From: DASUHT01 sp038230835
GTDB lineage: Bacteria > Actinomycetota > Thermoleophilia > Gaiellales > JAICJC01
Length of the DNA: 18,021 nt
Direction: 5' to 3'
Assembly: GCA_038230835.1 (NCBI GenBank)
Contig: JBBRMM010000034.1
Location: forward strand, 1 to 18,021
Shown: positions 7,639 to 14,296 of the stretch, piece after piece
Layout of the letters: every line of letters starts with the position of its first letter
Numbering within the stretch: the stretch's first letter is position 1
Notes under the pieces: generated by a model
What the model saw: only the letters and a program-made list of their open reading frames with translations
What the model was told of the DNA's origin: nothing
Database searches by the model: none
Translations under genes and position numbers: made by a program

Positions 7639-8439
7639 TCACACCCCGACGACGTCCCGCCGATCGAACGCCACCACAGCGATCGCCACGAGCAGCGGGC
7701 AGGCGACGGCCAGCACGACCAGCCGCAGCGGGACGCCCACCTGCAGCGGCGACTGCCCGGCGTAGTAGAAGGTGGACACGAACCGGAACGGATCCAGCCA
7801 TCCGGCTACCGAGTGCAGCGACCCGACCAGGAACCCGGCCGCCGCGAACCCGGCCGGGACTCCGACGGCGGATGCTCGGTGGCGGGTGGCCGCGCCCACT
7901 GCGAGCGCAAGCCAGCCGTGGAACAGGCCGAGCAGCCCGAGCGACACCACCGCCTCGATCAGGTGGAGGCGGTCGAGGCCCAACCCGACCGCGACGTCGG
8001 CCGTGACCAGCGCGATCCACAGCACAGCCACCAGCAGCGCGACCTCGCAGGCCACGGCGAGTGCCTTGGCCACCACCACCGACCGCCTCGACACCGGCTG
8101 CGAGAGCAGCAGGTCGAGCAGGCCCTGTTCCCCCTCGCCGGCCAGCAGGCCGGCCCCCGCTCCGATGGCCATGGCGATCATCAGCGCAGGCAGCATGAAG
8201 CTGAACAGCTCCGAGTCGAGATATCCGGGGCCGCTGGTCAGGCTGAAGCGATCGCCGATGCCGAACATCGCCTTGAGCACGTCGGGGTACTGCTTGACCA
8301 GCTGGTCGAGTTGACGTGAGCCCCTGATCGAGGGGAACACCGAGGCGATCATGGCCACGTACGCGGCCATCCCCAGCGCCCAGGCGACGAGCGAGCGGCG
8401 CCGGTCGCCGAGCGCCCGGCGCCAGGTCTCAGCCGACAT
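7639..8439 (-). CDS. ABC-2 type transporter permease
   Basis: A 266-aa membrane component of an ABC exporter. Six hydrophobic segments are visible, beginning LVAWALGMAAYVAMIASVF, after a short cytoplasmic N-terminus (MSAETWRRALGDRRRS). A motif LAGEGEQGLLDLLLSQPVSR resembles the loop of ABC-2/NatB-like permeases that contacts the ATPase. The ATG at 8439 overlaps the 3' end of the ATPase gene by 11 nt, indicating translational coupling. The substrate cannot be told from sequence; relatives export lipids, antibiotics or ions. The stop lies 9 bp from the convergent P-type ATPase stop, and the two stops form a small palindrome TGATC-5 nt-GATCA at 7627-7641. Confidence 0.82.
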   Translation of the reverse strand: MSAETWRRALGDRRRSLVAWALGMAAYVAMIASVFPSIRGSRQLDQLVKQYPDVLKAMFGIGDRFSLTSGPGYLDSELFSFMLPALMIAMAIGAGAGLLAGEGEQGLLDLLLSQPVSRRSVVVAKALAVACEVALLVAVLWIALVTADVAVGLGLDRLHLIEAVVSLGLLGLFHGWLALAVGAATRHRASAVGVPAGFAAAGFLVGSLHSVAGWLDPFRFVSTFYYAGQSPLQVGVPLRLVVLAVACPLLVAIAVVAFDRRDVVGV

Positions 8440-9331
8440 CGCCGTCACCGCGGTAGTAGGTGAGGAAGATCTCCTCCAGGTCAGCCGGCGTCGAAACAAG
8501 GTCGACCACCGGGTGGCCCGCCAGTTCGGCCACGAGCTCTCGCGCCGAGCCGCGAACGGTGAGCCGGAGCCGTCGCTCCTGGGCCTGGACCACGGTCACG
8601 CCCTCGAGGTGGCCGAACCGCTCCGGGTCGACGGGCTCCGCGAAGGTGACGGCGAGGTGCCGCACCGCCCGTCCGAGCAGGTCCTCGACCGCCTCGGTCG
8701 CCACCAGCCGTCCGGCGCGTACGATCCCCACCCGATCGGCGACGTGCTGCACCTTGTCCAGCGAGTGGGATGACAGGAACACGGTGCGGCCCTCGGCCAC
8801 GGTCTCGCGCACGACCGCCCGGAACTCTTCCTGAACCAGCGGGTCGAGACCGGCCGTCGGCTCGTCGAGGATGAGGACCTCAGGCCGGTGCATGAAGGCG
8901 GCCACGAGCCCGAGCTTCTGCCGGTTGCCCTTCGACAGGTCACCGATGCGGCGTCCCAGGTCGGCGCCGAAACGCTCCGCCAGGCCGCGCTCGAGGTCGG
9001 CGCCGCCGCCGCGCATCTGCCGGAACGATCGCAGCTGCTCGGCTCCGGTGAGGTGCGCGCGCAGGCGCAGGTCGCCCGGCAGGTAGCCGACCCGCCGATG
9101 CACGGCAACGCTGTCACGCCGGCAGTCGAGGCCGAGCACCCGCGCGCTACCGCCGGTCGGTCGCTGCAGGTCGAGCAGGGTACGGATCAGCGTCGTCTTG
9201 CCGGCGCCGTTCGGGCCCAGGAACCCGAAGACTTCGCCCACCCGCACCTCGAGGTCGACGTCGGCCAGCGCGCACACGCCACCGCGATAGGTCTTGGACA
9301 GCGACTCGGTCTGGATAGCGGCTGGGGCCAT
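8429..9331 (-). CDS. ABC transporter ATP-binding protein (DrrA/CcmA-like)
   Basis: A 300-aa nucleotide-binding subunit that powers the permease encoded next. From the ATG at 9331: Walker A GPNGAGKTT at 39-47, signature DLSKGNRQKL at 131-140, Walker B LILDEPTAGLDP at 153-164, and switch histidine SSHS at 187-190. A C-terminal extension (about 215-300, VTFAEPVDPERF onward, ending LEEIFLTYYRG) is typical of DrrA-type exporter ATPases. Alternative in-frame ATGs at 9340, 9343 and 9367 would add up to 12 residues; none has a good Shine-Dalgarno, so the exact start is uncertain. The gene is divergent from the GNAT gene across about 140 bp. Confidence 0.88.
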   Translation of the reverse strand: MAPAAIQTESLSKTYRGGVCALADVDLEVRVGEVFGFLGPNGAGKTTLIRTLLDLQRPTGGSARVLGLDCRRDSVAVHRRVGYLPGDLRLRAHLTGAEQLRSFRQMRGGGADLERGLAERFGADLGRRIGDLSKGNRQKLGLVAAFMHRPEVLILDEPTAGLDPLVQEEFRAVVRETVAEGRTVFLSSHSLDKVQHVADRVGIVRAGRLVATEAVEDLLGRAVRHLAVTFAEPVDPERFGHLEGVTVVQAQERRLRLTVRGSARELVAELAGHPVVDLVSTPADLEEIFLTYYRGDGDVG

Positions 9332-9458
9332 CCGGCGCATCATCGCCCGCCGTCGCGCCGGCCGCATCAGCGGTCACGCCGACCGCCGGCACCAACTCCC
9401 CCGTCGACGCCCGGCACGGATCGGTGCACGCCAGATGTGAACTGGGTGAGTCTTCCAG

Positions 9459-9464
9459 TATCCT
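9459..9464 (+). promoter_or_regulatory. Leaderless -10 element (TATCCT) for GNAT-rid operon
   Basis: TATCCT ends 6 nt before the ATG at 9471, the same hexamer and spacing as at the P-type ATPase gene. A weak -35 candidate GTGAAC lies at 9437-9442 with a 16-nt spacer. No Shine-Dalgarno is present. Confidence 0.55.
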
Positions 9465-9470
9465 GCCCGC

Positions 9471-10079
9471 ATGGTTGCCCACTGGGACGACACCGGGGGC
9501 CGGCTCGAGGGCCGCATCGTGCGTTTGGAGCGGCTGTCCGCCGCGCACGCGGACGCGCTCTTCGAGGCAGCCGCGGACGAGCGCGTGTGGGCGTGGATGC
9601 AGCTCAACGCCGGCGCCGACCGGGCGCTGTTCGATCGCTGGATCAGCGAGGCACTGGAGCGCACCGCGGCCGGTTCCGAGGTGGCCTGGTGCGTGATCGC
9701 GCGCTCCGGCGGTCGGGTGGTCGGCTCGACCCGCTACCTCGCCCTGCGACCGGAGCACCGCGTGCTGGAGATCGGCTGGACGTGGATGCACCCCGCGGTG
9801 TGGAACACCGGCGCCAACGCCGATGCCAAGCTGCTGCTGCTGGAGCACGCGTTCGAGCGGCTCGGCTGCATGCGCGTCGAGTTCAAGACCGACGCCCGGA
9901 ACGAGCGTGCCCGACAGGCGCTCGAAGCACTCGGCTGCCGGTTTGACGGTATCTTCCGAAAGCACATGCTCGTCCGCGGCGGACAGATACGCGACTCGGC
10001 CTGGTACAGCATCCTGGACGACGACTGGCCGGTCGTCTGCGAACGCCTGCAAGCGCGGATGGAGCGCCACCTGCCATGA
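9471..10079 (+). CDS. GNAT family N-acetyltransferase (RimJ/RimL-like)
   Basis: A 202-aa acetyl-CoA-dependent acetyltransferase of the type with a RimJ/RimL-like fold. The start LEGRIVRLERLSAAHADALFEAA is the usual opening strand and helix. The core shows VAWCVIARSGGRVVGSTRYL, then EIGWTWMHPAVWNTGANADAKLLLLEHAFERLGCMRVEFKTDARNERARQALEALGC, which spans the acetyl-CoA strand, the helix and the ARQALEALG segment typical of this group. Relatives modify ribosomal proteins or small amines; the substrate here is unknown. The stop overlaps the start of the Rid gene (ATGA, 4 nt), so the two are translationally coupled and presumably act together. Confidence 0.85.
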   Translation: MVAHWDDTGGRLEGRIVRLERLSAAHADALFEAAADERVWAWMQLNAGADRALFDRWISEALERTAAGSEVAWCVIARSGGRVVGSTRYLALRPEHRVLEIGWTWMHPAVWNTGANADAKLLLLEHAFERLGCMRVEFKTDARNERARQALEALGCRFDGIFRKHMLVRGGQIRDSAWYSILDDDWPVVCERLQARMERHLP

Positions 10080-10468
10080 GCGAGCCGCGCACTCGACACT
10101 CCACTGGTACCGAGTGGGAGGCCCGGATCGGCTATTCCCGAGCGGTGCGCACGGGCGCCCACGTGCAGGTGTCGGGCACCCTCGGGGTCGGCGCCGACGG
10201 GCGCCCGCCGGTCGGGGCCTACGCGCAGGCGGTCGCGGCGTTCGAGCGTATCCGCGGTGCGCTGGAGGCCGTGGACGCGTCGCTGGCGGACGTCGTGCGC
10301 ACCCGCATGTTCGTGGTGGACGTGGAGGCGAACCAGGCCGACGTGGGCCGCGCACATGCGGAGTTCTTCGCTGACGTGCGGCCGGCGTCGAGCCTGATCG
10401 GCATCGCAGGGCTGGTCAGCCCGGACTTCGTGGTCGAGATCGAAGTCGATGCCATCGTCGCCGACTGA
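10076..10468 (+). CDS. Rid (YjgF/YER057c/UK114) family protein lacking the catalytic Arg
   Basis: A 130-aa single-domain Rid protein. Family landmarks are SRAVRTGAHVQVSGTLGV, FERIRGALEAVDASLADVVRTRMFV, and the C-terminal SPDFVVEIEVDAIV. Archetypal RidA hydrolyses reactive enamine/imine intermediates with an arginine in a PAR-S motif (Arg105 in E. coli). Here the matching segment reads RPASSL, with Ser at residue 105, so RidA-type deaminase activity is unlikely; divergent Rid subfamilies also lack this residue. The gene starts inside the GNAT stop codon, so an activity linked to the acetyltransferase's substrate is the best guess. Confidence 0.82.
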   Translation: MSEPRTRHSTGTEWEARIGYSRAVRTGAHVQVSGTLGVGADGRPPVGAYAQAVAAFERIRGALEAVDASLADVVRTRMFVVDVEANQADVGRAHAEFFADVRPASSLIGIAGLVSPDFVVEIEVDAIVAD

Positions 10469-10492
10469 CGCAGAGCGCCCGCTTGCTACAAT
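10465..10492 (+). promoter_or_regulatory. Promoter of tRNA-Glu
   Basis: CTGACG (10465-10470) and TACAAT (10487-10492) are separated by 16 nt, with a TGC extended -10 just before TACAAT. This is the strongest consensus promoter in the window. Transcription should start near 10499, giving a leader of about 49 nt. The -35 overlaps the stop codon of the Rid gene. Confidence 0.7.
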
Positions 10493-10547
10493 CCTGCGGC
10501 TCCGGTGGGGTGAGACGGGCCTCGCCCGCCCGCCGGTCGGCGTACGG

Positions 10548-10620
10548 GCCGCATTCGTCTAGGGGCCTAGGACGCCGCCCTCTCACGGCGGTAACACCGG
10601 TTCGAATCCGGTATGCGGTA
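10548..10620 (+). tRNA. tRNA-Glu (anticodon CTC)
   Basis: A 73-nt cloverleaf. The acceptor arm GCCGCAT pairs with ATGCGGT (one G-U), with discriminator A. The D-arm region GTCTAGGGGCCTAGGAC resembles bacterial tRNA-Glu. Anticodon stem CCGCC/GGCGG encloses the loop CTCTCAC, giving anticodon CTC, which reads GAG. The T-arm ACCGG/CCGGT encloses TTCGAAT. CCA is not encoded. A terminator hairpin follows 4 nt later. The 3' end is a classic integration target, and the DNA beyond it is scrambled. Confidence 0.95.
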
Positions 10621-10624
10621 CTCC

Positions 10625-10655
10625 CCGGAACCCCTGCAAACAAGCGGGGTTCCGG
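10625..10655 (+). terminator. Hairpin terminator after tRNA-Glu
   Basis: CCGGAACCCC (10625-10634) pairs perfectly with GGGGTTCCGG (10646-10655) around an 11-nt A-rich loop. No U-tract follows. Its position 4 nt after the tRNA fits a terminator. Confidence 0.75.
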
Positions 10656-10736
10656 CGCATTCGGAGGGCAAGCTCGACGAGGACATGGCGGGCCGCCACG
10701 GGCCAGATCGGACCGCGATTGGCCCGTGATTGGCCC

Positions 10737-10774
10737 GCGCTCGCTCGATCTCCCGGGAGCGTTCGAGCGAGCGC
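10737..10774. repeat. 12-bp inverted repeat with palindromic centre
   Basis: GCGCTCGCTCGA (10737-10748) is perfectly complementary to 10763-10774. The 14-nt loop itself contains the palindrome CTCCCGGGAG (10750-10759). Just upstream, GATTGGCCCG occurs twice in tandem (about 10717-10737). The stretch from 10656 to 10829 has no convincing gene. It could be a terminator for the minus-strand remnant or a binding site from an integrated element. Confidence 0.5.
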
Positions 10775-10829
10775 AGACGAGCAACCTGCAGGTCTAGGCC
10801 GGCCCAGCCTCGGCGTTCCTGGACGGGCG

Positions 10830-11373
10830 TCAGGCCAGAGGGCCGCGGACGAACACGTGGGTGTGCACGTTGGTGTCGTCCGCGACGAGGTTCGTCGCGT
10901 CGGATTCGAACGCGACGAAGTGGCCGTCCGCCGAGATCGCGGGGATGGCCGCGAGGAAGTCGCGGTACCCCTCCACCGGCAACGAATCGTCGTACAGGTC
11001 GGTGCGGACCTGTTGCGGGCGGTCTTTGCCTTGCGGCTCTTTGCGGCGACTCGTTTCGACGCCATACCCGACGTTGTAGGGCGGGTCGGCGAGCACCATC
11101 ACCGCGATGTCCGCGCCGATCAGCGTGGCGACGTCGCCCGCGTCGCTCGAATCGCCGCACATGACGAGGTGCGGCCCGCACTGGTACACCTCACCCCTCA
11201 CGCTCTGGGCTTCCATCGGCATCGCCGGTAGCTCGTTCGGGTCGGCGTCGCTCTGGCTCTTGCCGTCGAAGTCCTCCCCGAGAATCCGCGACACGTCGTC
11301 ATTCGCGAAGCCCGTCAGGGCGGTGTCCCACCCCTAGGTACGGAACTCCGCCAAGATCTCGCCCAGACTGCTC
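10830..11373 (-). pseudogene. ParB-type DNA methylase remnant fused to a PD40 repeat fragment
   Basis: Reading leftward, the segment first gives DNA-methylase sequence of the kind found in phages and integrative elements: SLGEILAEFRT, a TAG stop at 11336-11334 where the family has Leu, then GWDTALTGFANDDVSRILGEDFD, CGDSSD, and motif IV ADPPYNVGYG. A frameshift near 11365 separates IDEQ from SLGEIL. The methylase stops at EGYRDFLAA (about 10950). From about 10938 the same frame continues as AISADGHFVAFESDATNLVA, then DDTNVHTHVFVRGPLA, an unmistakable PD40/TolB-like repeat of exported beta-propeller proteins. The two halves belong to unrelated proteins, so this is a recombination scar. A 154-codon ORF (GTG 11294 to the stop at 10830) survives but lacks the methylase's N- and C-terminal parts and cannot be active. 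Confidence 0.8.
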
Positions 11374-11379
11374 GTCGAT

Positions 11380-11649
11380 TCACTTGCGGAGCCAGGGCAT
11401 GGCGACGGCTCTCCAACCTCCCGGCACCTTCGACCCAAGTACGAGATTGTCGCGCGCCGCAAAAACCACCATCGCACCAGCCGCCGCAGTCGCCCACGAA
11501 CTGTCCATCAAGTTCGAAGGCAACCCCTCGATGATCTCGATGACGGGTCGAAGCTGCGGTATCTCTCCGTGGGAGGCCGGGTGGTCGCCTTCTACGGGCA
11601 TGCCAAGCGGCCGATCAACCGGCGAACTAGCGGAGATCTTGAGTCGCAC
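11380..11649 (-). CDS. Hypothetical ORF, doubtful
   Basis: An 89-codon frame from a GTG at 11649. It has plausible composition, including a hydrophobic patch near SSWATAAAGAMVVFAARDNLVL, but no recognisable domain, no Shine-Dalgarno, and an overlap with the tail of the ICMT-like gene. It sits between the methylase remnant and the methyltransferase and may be the remains of another gene. A plus-strand frame over the same bases is also open. I would not assign a function. Confidence 0.2.
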   Translation of the reverse strand: MRLKISASSPVDRPLGMPVEGDHPASHGEIPQLRPVIEIIEGLPSNLMDSSWATAAAGAMVVFAARDNLVLGSKVPGGWRAVAMPWLRK

Positions 11650-12454
11650 GATCGGTCTGTGCCGCCATGAGGGCGCCCTCGTCGCGGCACGCCTGTGGTA
11701 GCCGTCGCGGCGGGGCGTGTTCCGAACGTGTTAGCGCGTTGATGACCACCGTCGTCGGACCGACAGCCGACGAGCAGTCGTCGTGGCAGCCGGCACCGCC
11801 ACGATCAGCACCTCGGCCACGCCGCCCGATCTGTGAGCGACCGGGCAGGAGGCGTCCTGTTGTGTGTTGGTAGGCGGGGTAGGTTTCGGGGAATTGTTGG
11901 TGGAGGAGCGTTTCTTCGAGGTGGATGCGCGGGAGGTGGGCGAGTAGGGCCAGTGTGGTGGCGGTGAGGGTGCTGGGCCAGGTAGTGAGGGTGAGGCCCA
12001 TTGCGGTGGCAAAGATGATGTTTGCGGTGTAGGCGGGGTGTTGGATGAACCGGTAGGGGCCGCGTTGCAGGAGTGGGTGGTGGTCGAGGATGAGCGCGTC
12101 GCGGTCAAAGAACCTGCCGAGGGTGACGAGCGCCCAGCCGCGAAGCATGGTGGCTATGGCGGCGAGGGCGAGTCCCGCCGCGATCCACGCCCAGCCGGGT
12201 GGGGGCAGGATATGGGTTGGGGCGAACAATCGAACGCCGATCGCCACGCCGATCGCCGCGGCGTACCCCACGGCCAGGAAGCGGCTGGCTCGCCGAGCGG
12301 GCGCGCACGGCGCGAGCTGGTTCGTCGTCACCTCACCTAGCGACGCGCGAAGACCCGAGAGCGTAGCGAGTCGTGCGGTGAGCCACCACTCGGCTACGAA
12401 GCCCACCGCGATCATGACCAAGATCGCGGTCAGGCTCGCAAGCAGCCCGCTCAC
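11627..12454 (-). CDS. ICMT/PEMT-like membrane methyltransferase with abnormal C-terminal tail
   Basis: A 275-codon frame. Residues about 1-205 form an isoprenylcysteine carboxyl methyltransferase/phospholipid methyltransferase-like domain: several membrane helices, then LQRGPYRFIQHPAYTANIIF (SAM-binding region), IHLEETLL with the conserved EE pair, and FPETYPAYQHTTGRLLPG, where family members normally end. About 70 further residues, basic and low in hydrophobics, are not homologous and look like read-through into foreign DNA after loss of the native stop near 11840. The GTG start at 12454 lies 2 nt after the stop of a 31-aa membrane peptide gene, so translation is probably coupled. The catalytic core is rich in C-ending, A-rich codons (CAA, ACA), unlike the left part of the window, suggesting transfer. 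Confidence 0.72.
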   Translation of the reverse strand: MSGLLASLTAILVMIAVGFVAEWWLTARLATLSGLRASLGEVTTNQLAPCAPARRASRFLAVGYAAAIGVAIGVRLFAPTHILPPPGWAWIAAGLALAAIATMLRGWALVTLGRFFDRDALILDHHPLLQRGPYRFIQHPAYTANIIFATAMGLTLTTWPSTLTATTLALLAHLPRIHLEETLLHQQFPETYPAYQHTTGRLLPGRSQIGRRGRGADRGGAGCHDDCSSAVGPTTVVINALTRSEHAPPRRLPQACRDEGALMAAQTDRATQDLR

Positions 12455-12456
12455 AA

Positions 12457-12552
12457 TCAGAGCCGCGAACGGAAGATGTACAGCAAAAGCGCAATAATCG
12501 CCAAGACAACCAAAATCGTGATCAACAAACTACCTGCCGCAAGCACAACCAT
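12457..12552 (-). CDS. 31-aa single-helix membrane peptide
   Basis: The sequence begins MVVLAAGSLLITILVVLAII and ends ALLLYIFRSRL: one hydrophobic helix followed by a short basic tail, which predicts cytoplasmic positioning of the C-terminus. A good Shine-Dalgarno, GGGAG, lies 7 nt before the ATG at 12552. The stop is 2 nt before the start of the methyltransferase gene, so the pair is probably one transcript and the peptide may assist or regulate its partner. This is inferred from coupling alone; I do not recognise the family. Confidence 0.6.
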   Translation of the reverse strand: MVVLAAGSLLITILVVLAIIALLLYIFRSRL

Positions 12553-12580
12553 CGTCTCGCTCCCTTCGTCGACTGGCTGA

Positions 12581-12586
12581 AGCCTA
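12581..12586 (-). promoter_or_regulatory. Possible -10 element (TAGGCT) for peptide-methyltransferase operon
   Basis: TAGGCT on the minus strand lies about 30 nt upstream of the 31-aa peptide gene and leaves room for its ribosome binding site. The same hexamer occurs at 15539. No convincing -35 is visible. Confidence 0.3.
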
Positions 12587-12896
12587 CCCCGCCCTTGCCC
12601 GCCGCGGACGGTCTCCAAACCCGAACTCTCCACGACCGATCGCCGTCGCGCTGCTCGAGGCGGCCGAGCTCCGCCACGTCGGCTTGAACGACGCGCTCCC
12701 AATGGGCGACCCGCGGGTACACCTAGCCCGACCCACAGTGCCTGCGACGGCCAGGATGTGTGGCCTCGGTGGGGATCCACCCGGCCAACTGGGTCTGGAT
12801 TCCACGACAACCCGCCGCTGCACGTCCCGCGACGGGAGGCTAGCGAGCAGTCGGCGGGGATTTCTGGGCGGTGGGCCTACGGCTCGGTGAGGTGGG
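12587..12896. other. Stretch without a recognisable gene
   Basis: Several short overlapping frames are open on both strands, but none has a Shine-Dalgarno, a TANNNT box at the right spacing, or recognisable protein sequence. Given the transposase scrap that follows, this is probably decayed accessory DNA. Confidence 0.5.
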
Positions 12897-12986
12897 TAAC
12901 GGCGTCATGTACTCCCATACGTCGGGCCATGCTTGGGCGATCACCGGGAAGCGCGTACCCCACTTCTCGTCGAACGCCTCGAGCGC
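12897..12986 (-). pseudogene. IS256-family (Mutator) transposase fragment
   Basis: Thirty residues on the minus strand, ALEAFDEKWGTRFPVIAQAW then PDVWEYMTPL, match the conserved segment of IS256-family transposases that has the form EEKWGK-x-YP-x-I-x-x-W-x-x-x-WE-x-x-x-x-F. Family sequence stops abruptly on both sides: the usual FPPEIRRVIYTTNAIE does not follow, and a tandem repeat precedes. This is a deletion remnant of an insertion sequence with no function of its own. Confidence 0.72.
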
Positions 12987-12993
12987 GGGCGGC

Positions 12994-13053
12994 GAGGACG
13001 GGAGAGGACGGGAGAGGACGGGAGAGGACGGGAGAGGACGGGAGAGGACGGGG
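12994..13053. repeat. 10-bp tandem repeat, six units
   Basis: GAGGACGGGA is repeated five times exactly, followed by a sixth unit GAGGACGGGG. It begins 8 bp from the transposase fragment. Ten bases is not a multiple of three, so the array is unlikely to be coding. Copy number is probably variable through slippage. Confidence 0.95.
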
Positions 13054-13117
13054 CGAGCCTTGTCGGCGGGAGCCTTCGCGCTTGACCGGAGCGAGCGCGA
13101 ACCTAGGAGGAGGCGGG

Positions 13118-13145
13118 TTGGGACTCTCGTACTGTGGGTAATGAT
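13118..13145 (+). promoter_or_regulatory. Possible promoter of the MFS gene pair
   Basis: TTGGGA (13118-13123), a 16-nt spacer, and AATGAT (13140-13145) end 6 nt before the ATG at 13152. The -10 keeps the A2 and T6 positions of the TANNNT pattern. A separate inverted repeat, TTCGCGCT/AGCGCGAA, lies upstream at 13075-13101. Confidence 0.35.
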
Positions 13146-13151
13146 TACTCG

Positions 13152-13286
13152 ATGGGGATGCTCAGCGTTCTGTCGGCGGGGGTCGATCGGATATCGAAGG
13201 TCCGTCGTGCGTTGATCGCGGCGTTCGGCGACGAGGATCCTGATCCGTCGGCGTCGTTTGGCGAGGCGGCTTGGTGCGCGGCGTGA
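13152..13286 (+). CDS. Small 44-aa ORF preceding the MFS gene
   Basis: The frame starts MGMLSVLSAGVDRISKVRRA and ends DPSASFGEAAWCAA. It is amphipathic and charged with no membrane segment, and I do not recognise it. Support is contextual: a -10-like box lies 6 nt before the ATG, and its TGA overlaps an in-frame GTG of the MFS gene (GTGA), an arrangement typical of coupled genes. It may be a leader peptide for the transporter, or the remains of a larger gene. Confidence 0.4.
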   Translation: MGMLSVLSAGVDRISKVRRALIAAFGDEDPDPSASFGEAAWCAA

Positions 13287-14296
13287 TTGGTTTCGGAGGT
13301 GTCTCTCCTACGAAGGGCGCCGAGCGTTCGAACGTCGGGGGTCAGCGGGGAGCGTCGCCACGCGCTATCCGCGTTGGGGCGTTGGTTGTGGCGGTGGCGT
13401 TGGTGTTGGCCGACTCGTCGTTGGTGGTGTTGGCGTTGCCGGATGTGCTTGCGACGTTTGGCGCTTCGATCGCGAGGGTGGCGTGGGTGTTGATCGTGTT
13501 CAACCTTGTGCTGGCGTTGGCGGCGGTACCCGCCGCGAGGTTGTCTCGGCGAGTGGGCGCGCGGTTGGTGATGCTTGGTGGGCTCTGGGTGCTTGGTCTC
13601 GCGTCGGCTGGGTGCGCCGTGGCTGGGTCGATCGACCAGTTGATCGTGGCGCGTGCTGTGCAGGCGGTTGGGGCTGCCGGGGTTGTTGGTGCGGCGCTTG
13701 AGTTGTTTACGGAAGTGCTTCGTGATGAGCGCCGTGCGGCCAGGGTTTGGACGGTGTCGGGGGCTGCCGGCGCCGCGCTCGGCCCGGCGGTGGGCGGCGT
13801 GGTTACGCAGCTTTTCTCGTGGAGGGCGGTCTTCGTGGTGCAGATGCCCGTCGTGCTGGTGGTGTTGGCGGGCGTTTGGGGGATAGGGGTTGTCGCGCCC
13901 TTGCACACGCGGTCTGACCGGCCGCGGTTTGCCGTCAACGTCGCTCTGGGCTTGCTTTCGGCCGCGCTTGCGGCTGGCCTTTTCCTGCTTGTGCTGATGT
14001 TGGTCGACGGGTGGCAGATGTCGCCGATCAGCGCCGCGTTGACGGTGTCGGTCATGCCGCTGGTGGCCATCGGGTCGGCATCGGTGGTTTCGCGGGTGGG
14101 GTCGATGCTGATTCGGGCTGCCGCTGGGTGCGTGTTGGTGGGTGGCGGGCTGGCGGCGCTTGCCGAGCTACCGCGTGGCGTCGCGGGGTGGACGGTGATG
14201 CCGCAAGTACTGATCGGTGTCGGTCTGGCACTGGCCCTCTCGGCGCTTACTTCAGCCTCTAAAACGAAACGACTGACTCCACGCTATGCGGTGTAG
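13283..14296 (+). CDS. MFS drug/metabolite exporter (DHA2-like), C-terminally truncated
   Basis: About 337 codons. Transporter helices begin at IRVGALVVAVALVLADSSLV; motif-A-like RLSRRVGARL and the antiporter motif C region GAALGPAVGGVV are present, placing it with the H+-coupled DHA2 (EmrB/QacA-like) exporters, usually 450-550 aa with 14 helices. Here only about nine or ten helices are encoded. Family-like sequence ends at LALALSALTSA near 14255, and the last residues (SKTKRLTPRYAV) come from unrelated DNA beginning with a palindrome at 14265. The protein is probably non-functional. The start is uncertain: GTG 13283 overlaps the upstream small ORF; TTG 13271 or GTG 13274 are alternatives. 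Codons are TTG/GTT-rich, unlike the left part of the window. Confidence 0.72.
   Translation: MIGFGGVSPTKGAERSNVGGQRGASPRAIRVGALVVAVALVLADSSLVVLALPDVLATFGASIARVAWVLIVFNLVLALAAVPAARLSRRVGARLVMLGGLWVLGLASAGCAVAGSIDQLIVARAVQAVGAAGVVGAALELFTEVLRDERRAARVWTVSGAAGAALGPAVGGVVTQLFSWRAVFVVQMPVVLVVLAGVWGIGVVAPLHTRSDRPRFAVNVALGLLSAALAAGLFLLVLMLVDGWQMSPISAALTVSVMPLVAIGSASVVSRVGSMLIRAAAGCVLVGGGLAALAELPRGVAGWTVMPQVLIGVGLALALSALTSASKTKRLTPRYAV

Noticed and set aside
7627..7641. Palindrome TGATC-5 nt-GATCA formed by the two convergent stop codons, as a terminator
   Set aside because: The stem is only 5 bp and weak for a GC-rich genome; it may simply follow from the two stop codons and neighbouring bases.
6165..8006. 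A 613-codon plus-strand frame overlapping the ATPase and ABC permease genes
   Set aside because: Arg/Pro/Gly-rich translation with no motifs, and overlap with two well-supported genes; a GC-driven shadow.
10899..10916. An 11-nt match (GTTCGAATCCG, inverted) between the tRNA-Glu T-arm and the PD40 fragment, suggesting an att duplicate
   Set aside because: The match falls on codons for conserved PD40 residues (FESD), is inverted relative to the tRNA, and is too short to separate from coincidence.
12994..13053. The 10-bp repeat as a CRISPR array
   Set aside because: Units are contiguous with no spacers, and far shorter than CRISPR repeats.
13145..13906. Long minus-strand frames opposite the MFS gene
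   Set aside because: Translations are His/Arg/Thr-rich and featureless, while the plus strand encodes recognisable transporter helices.
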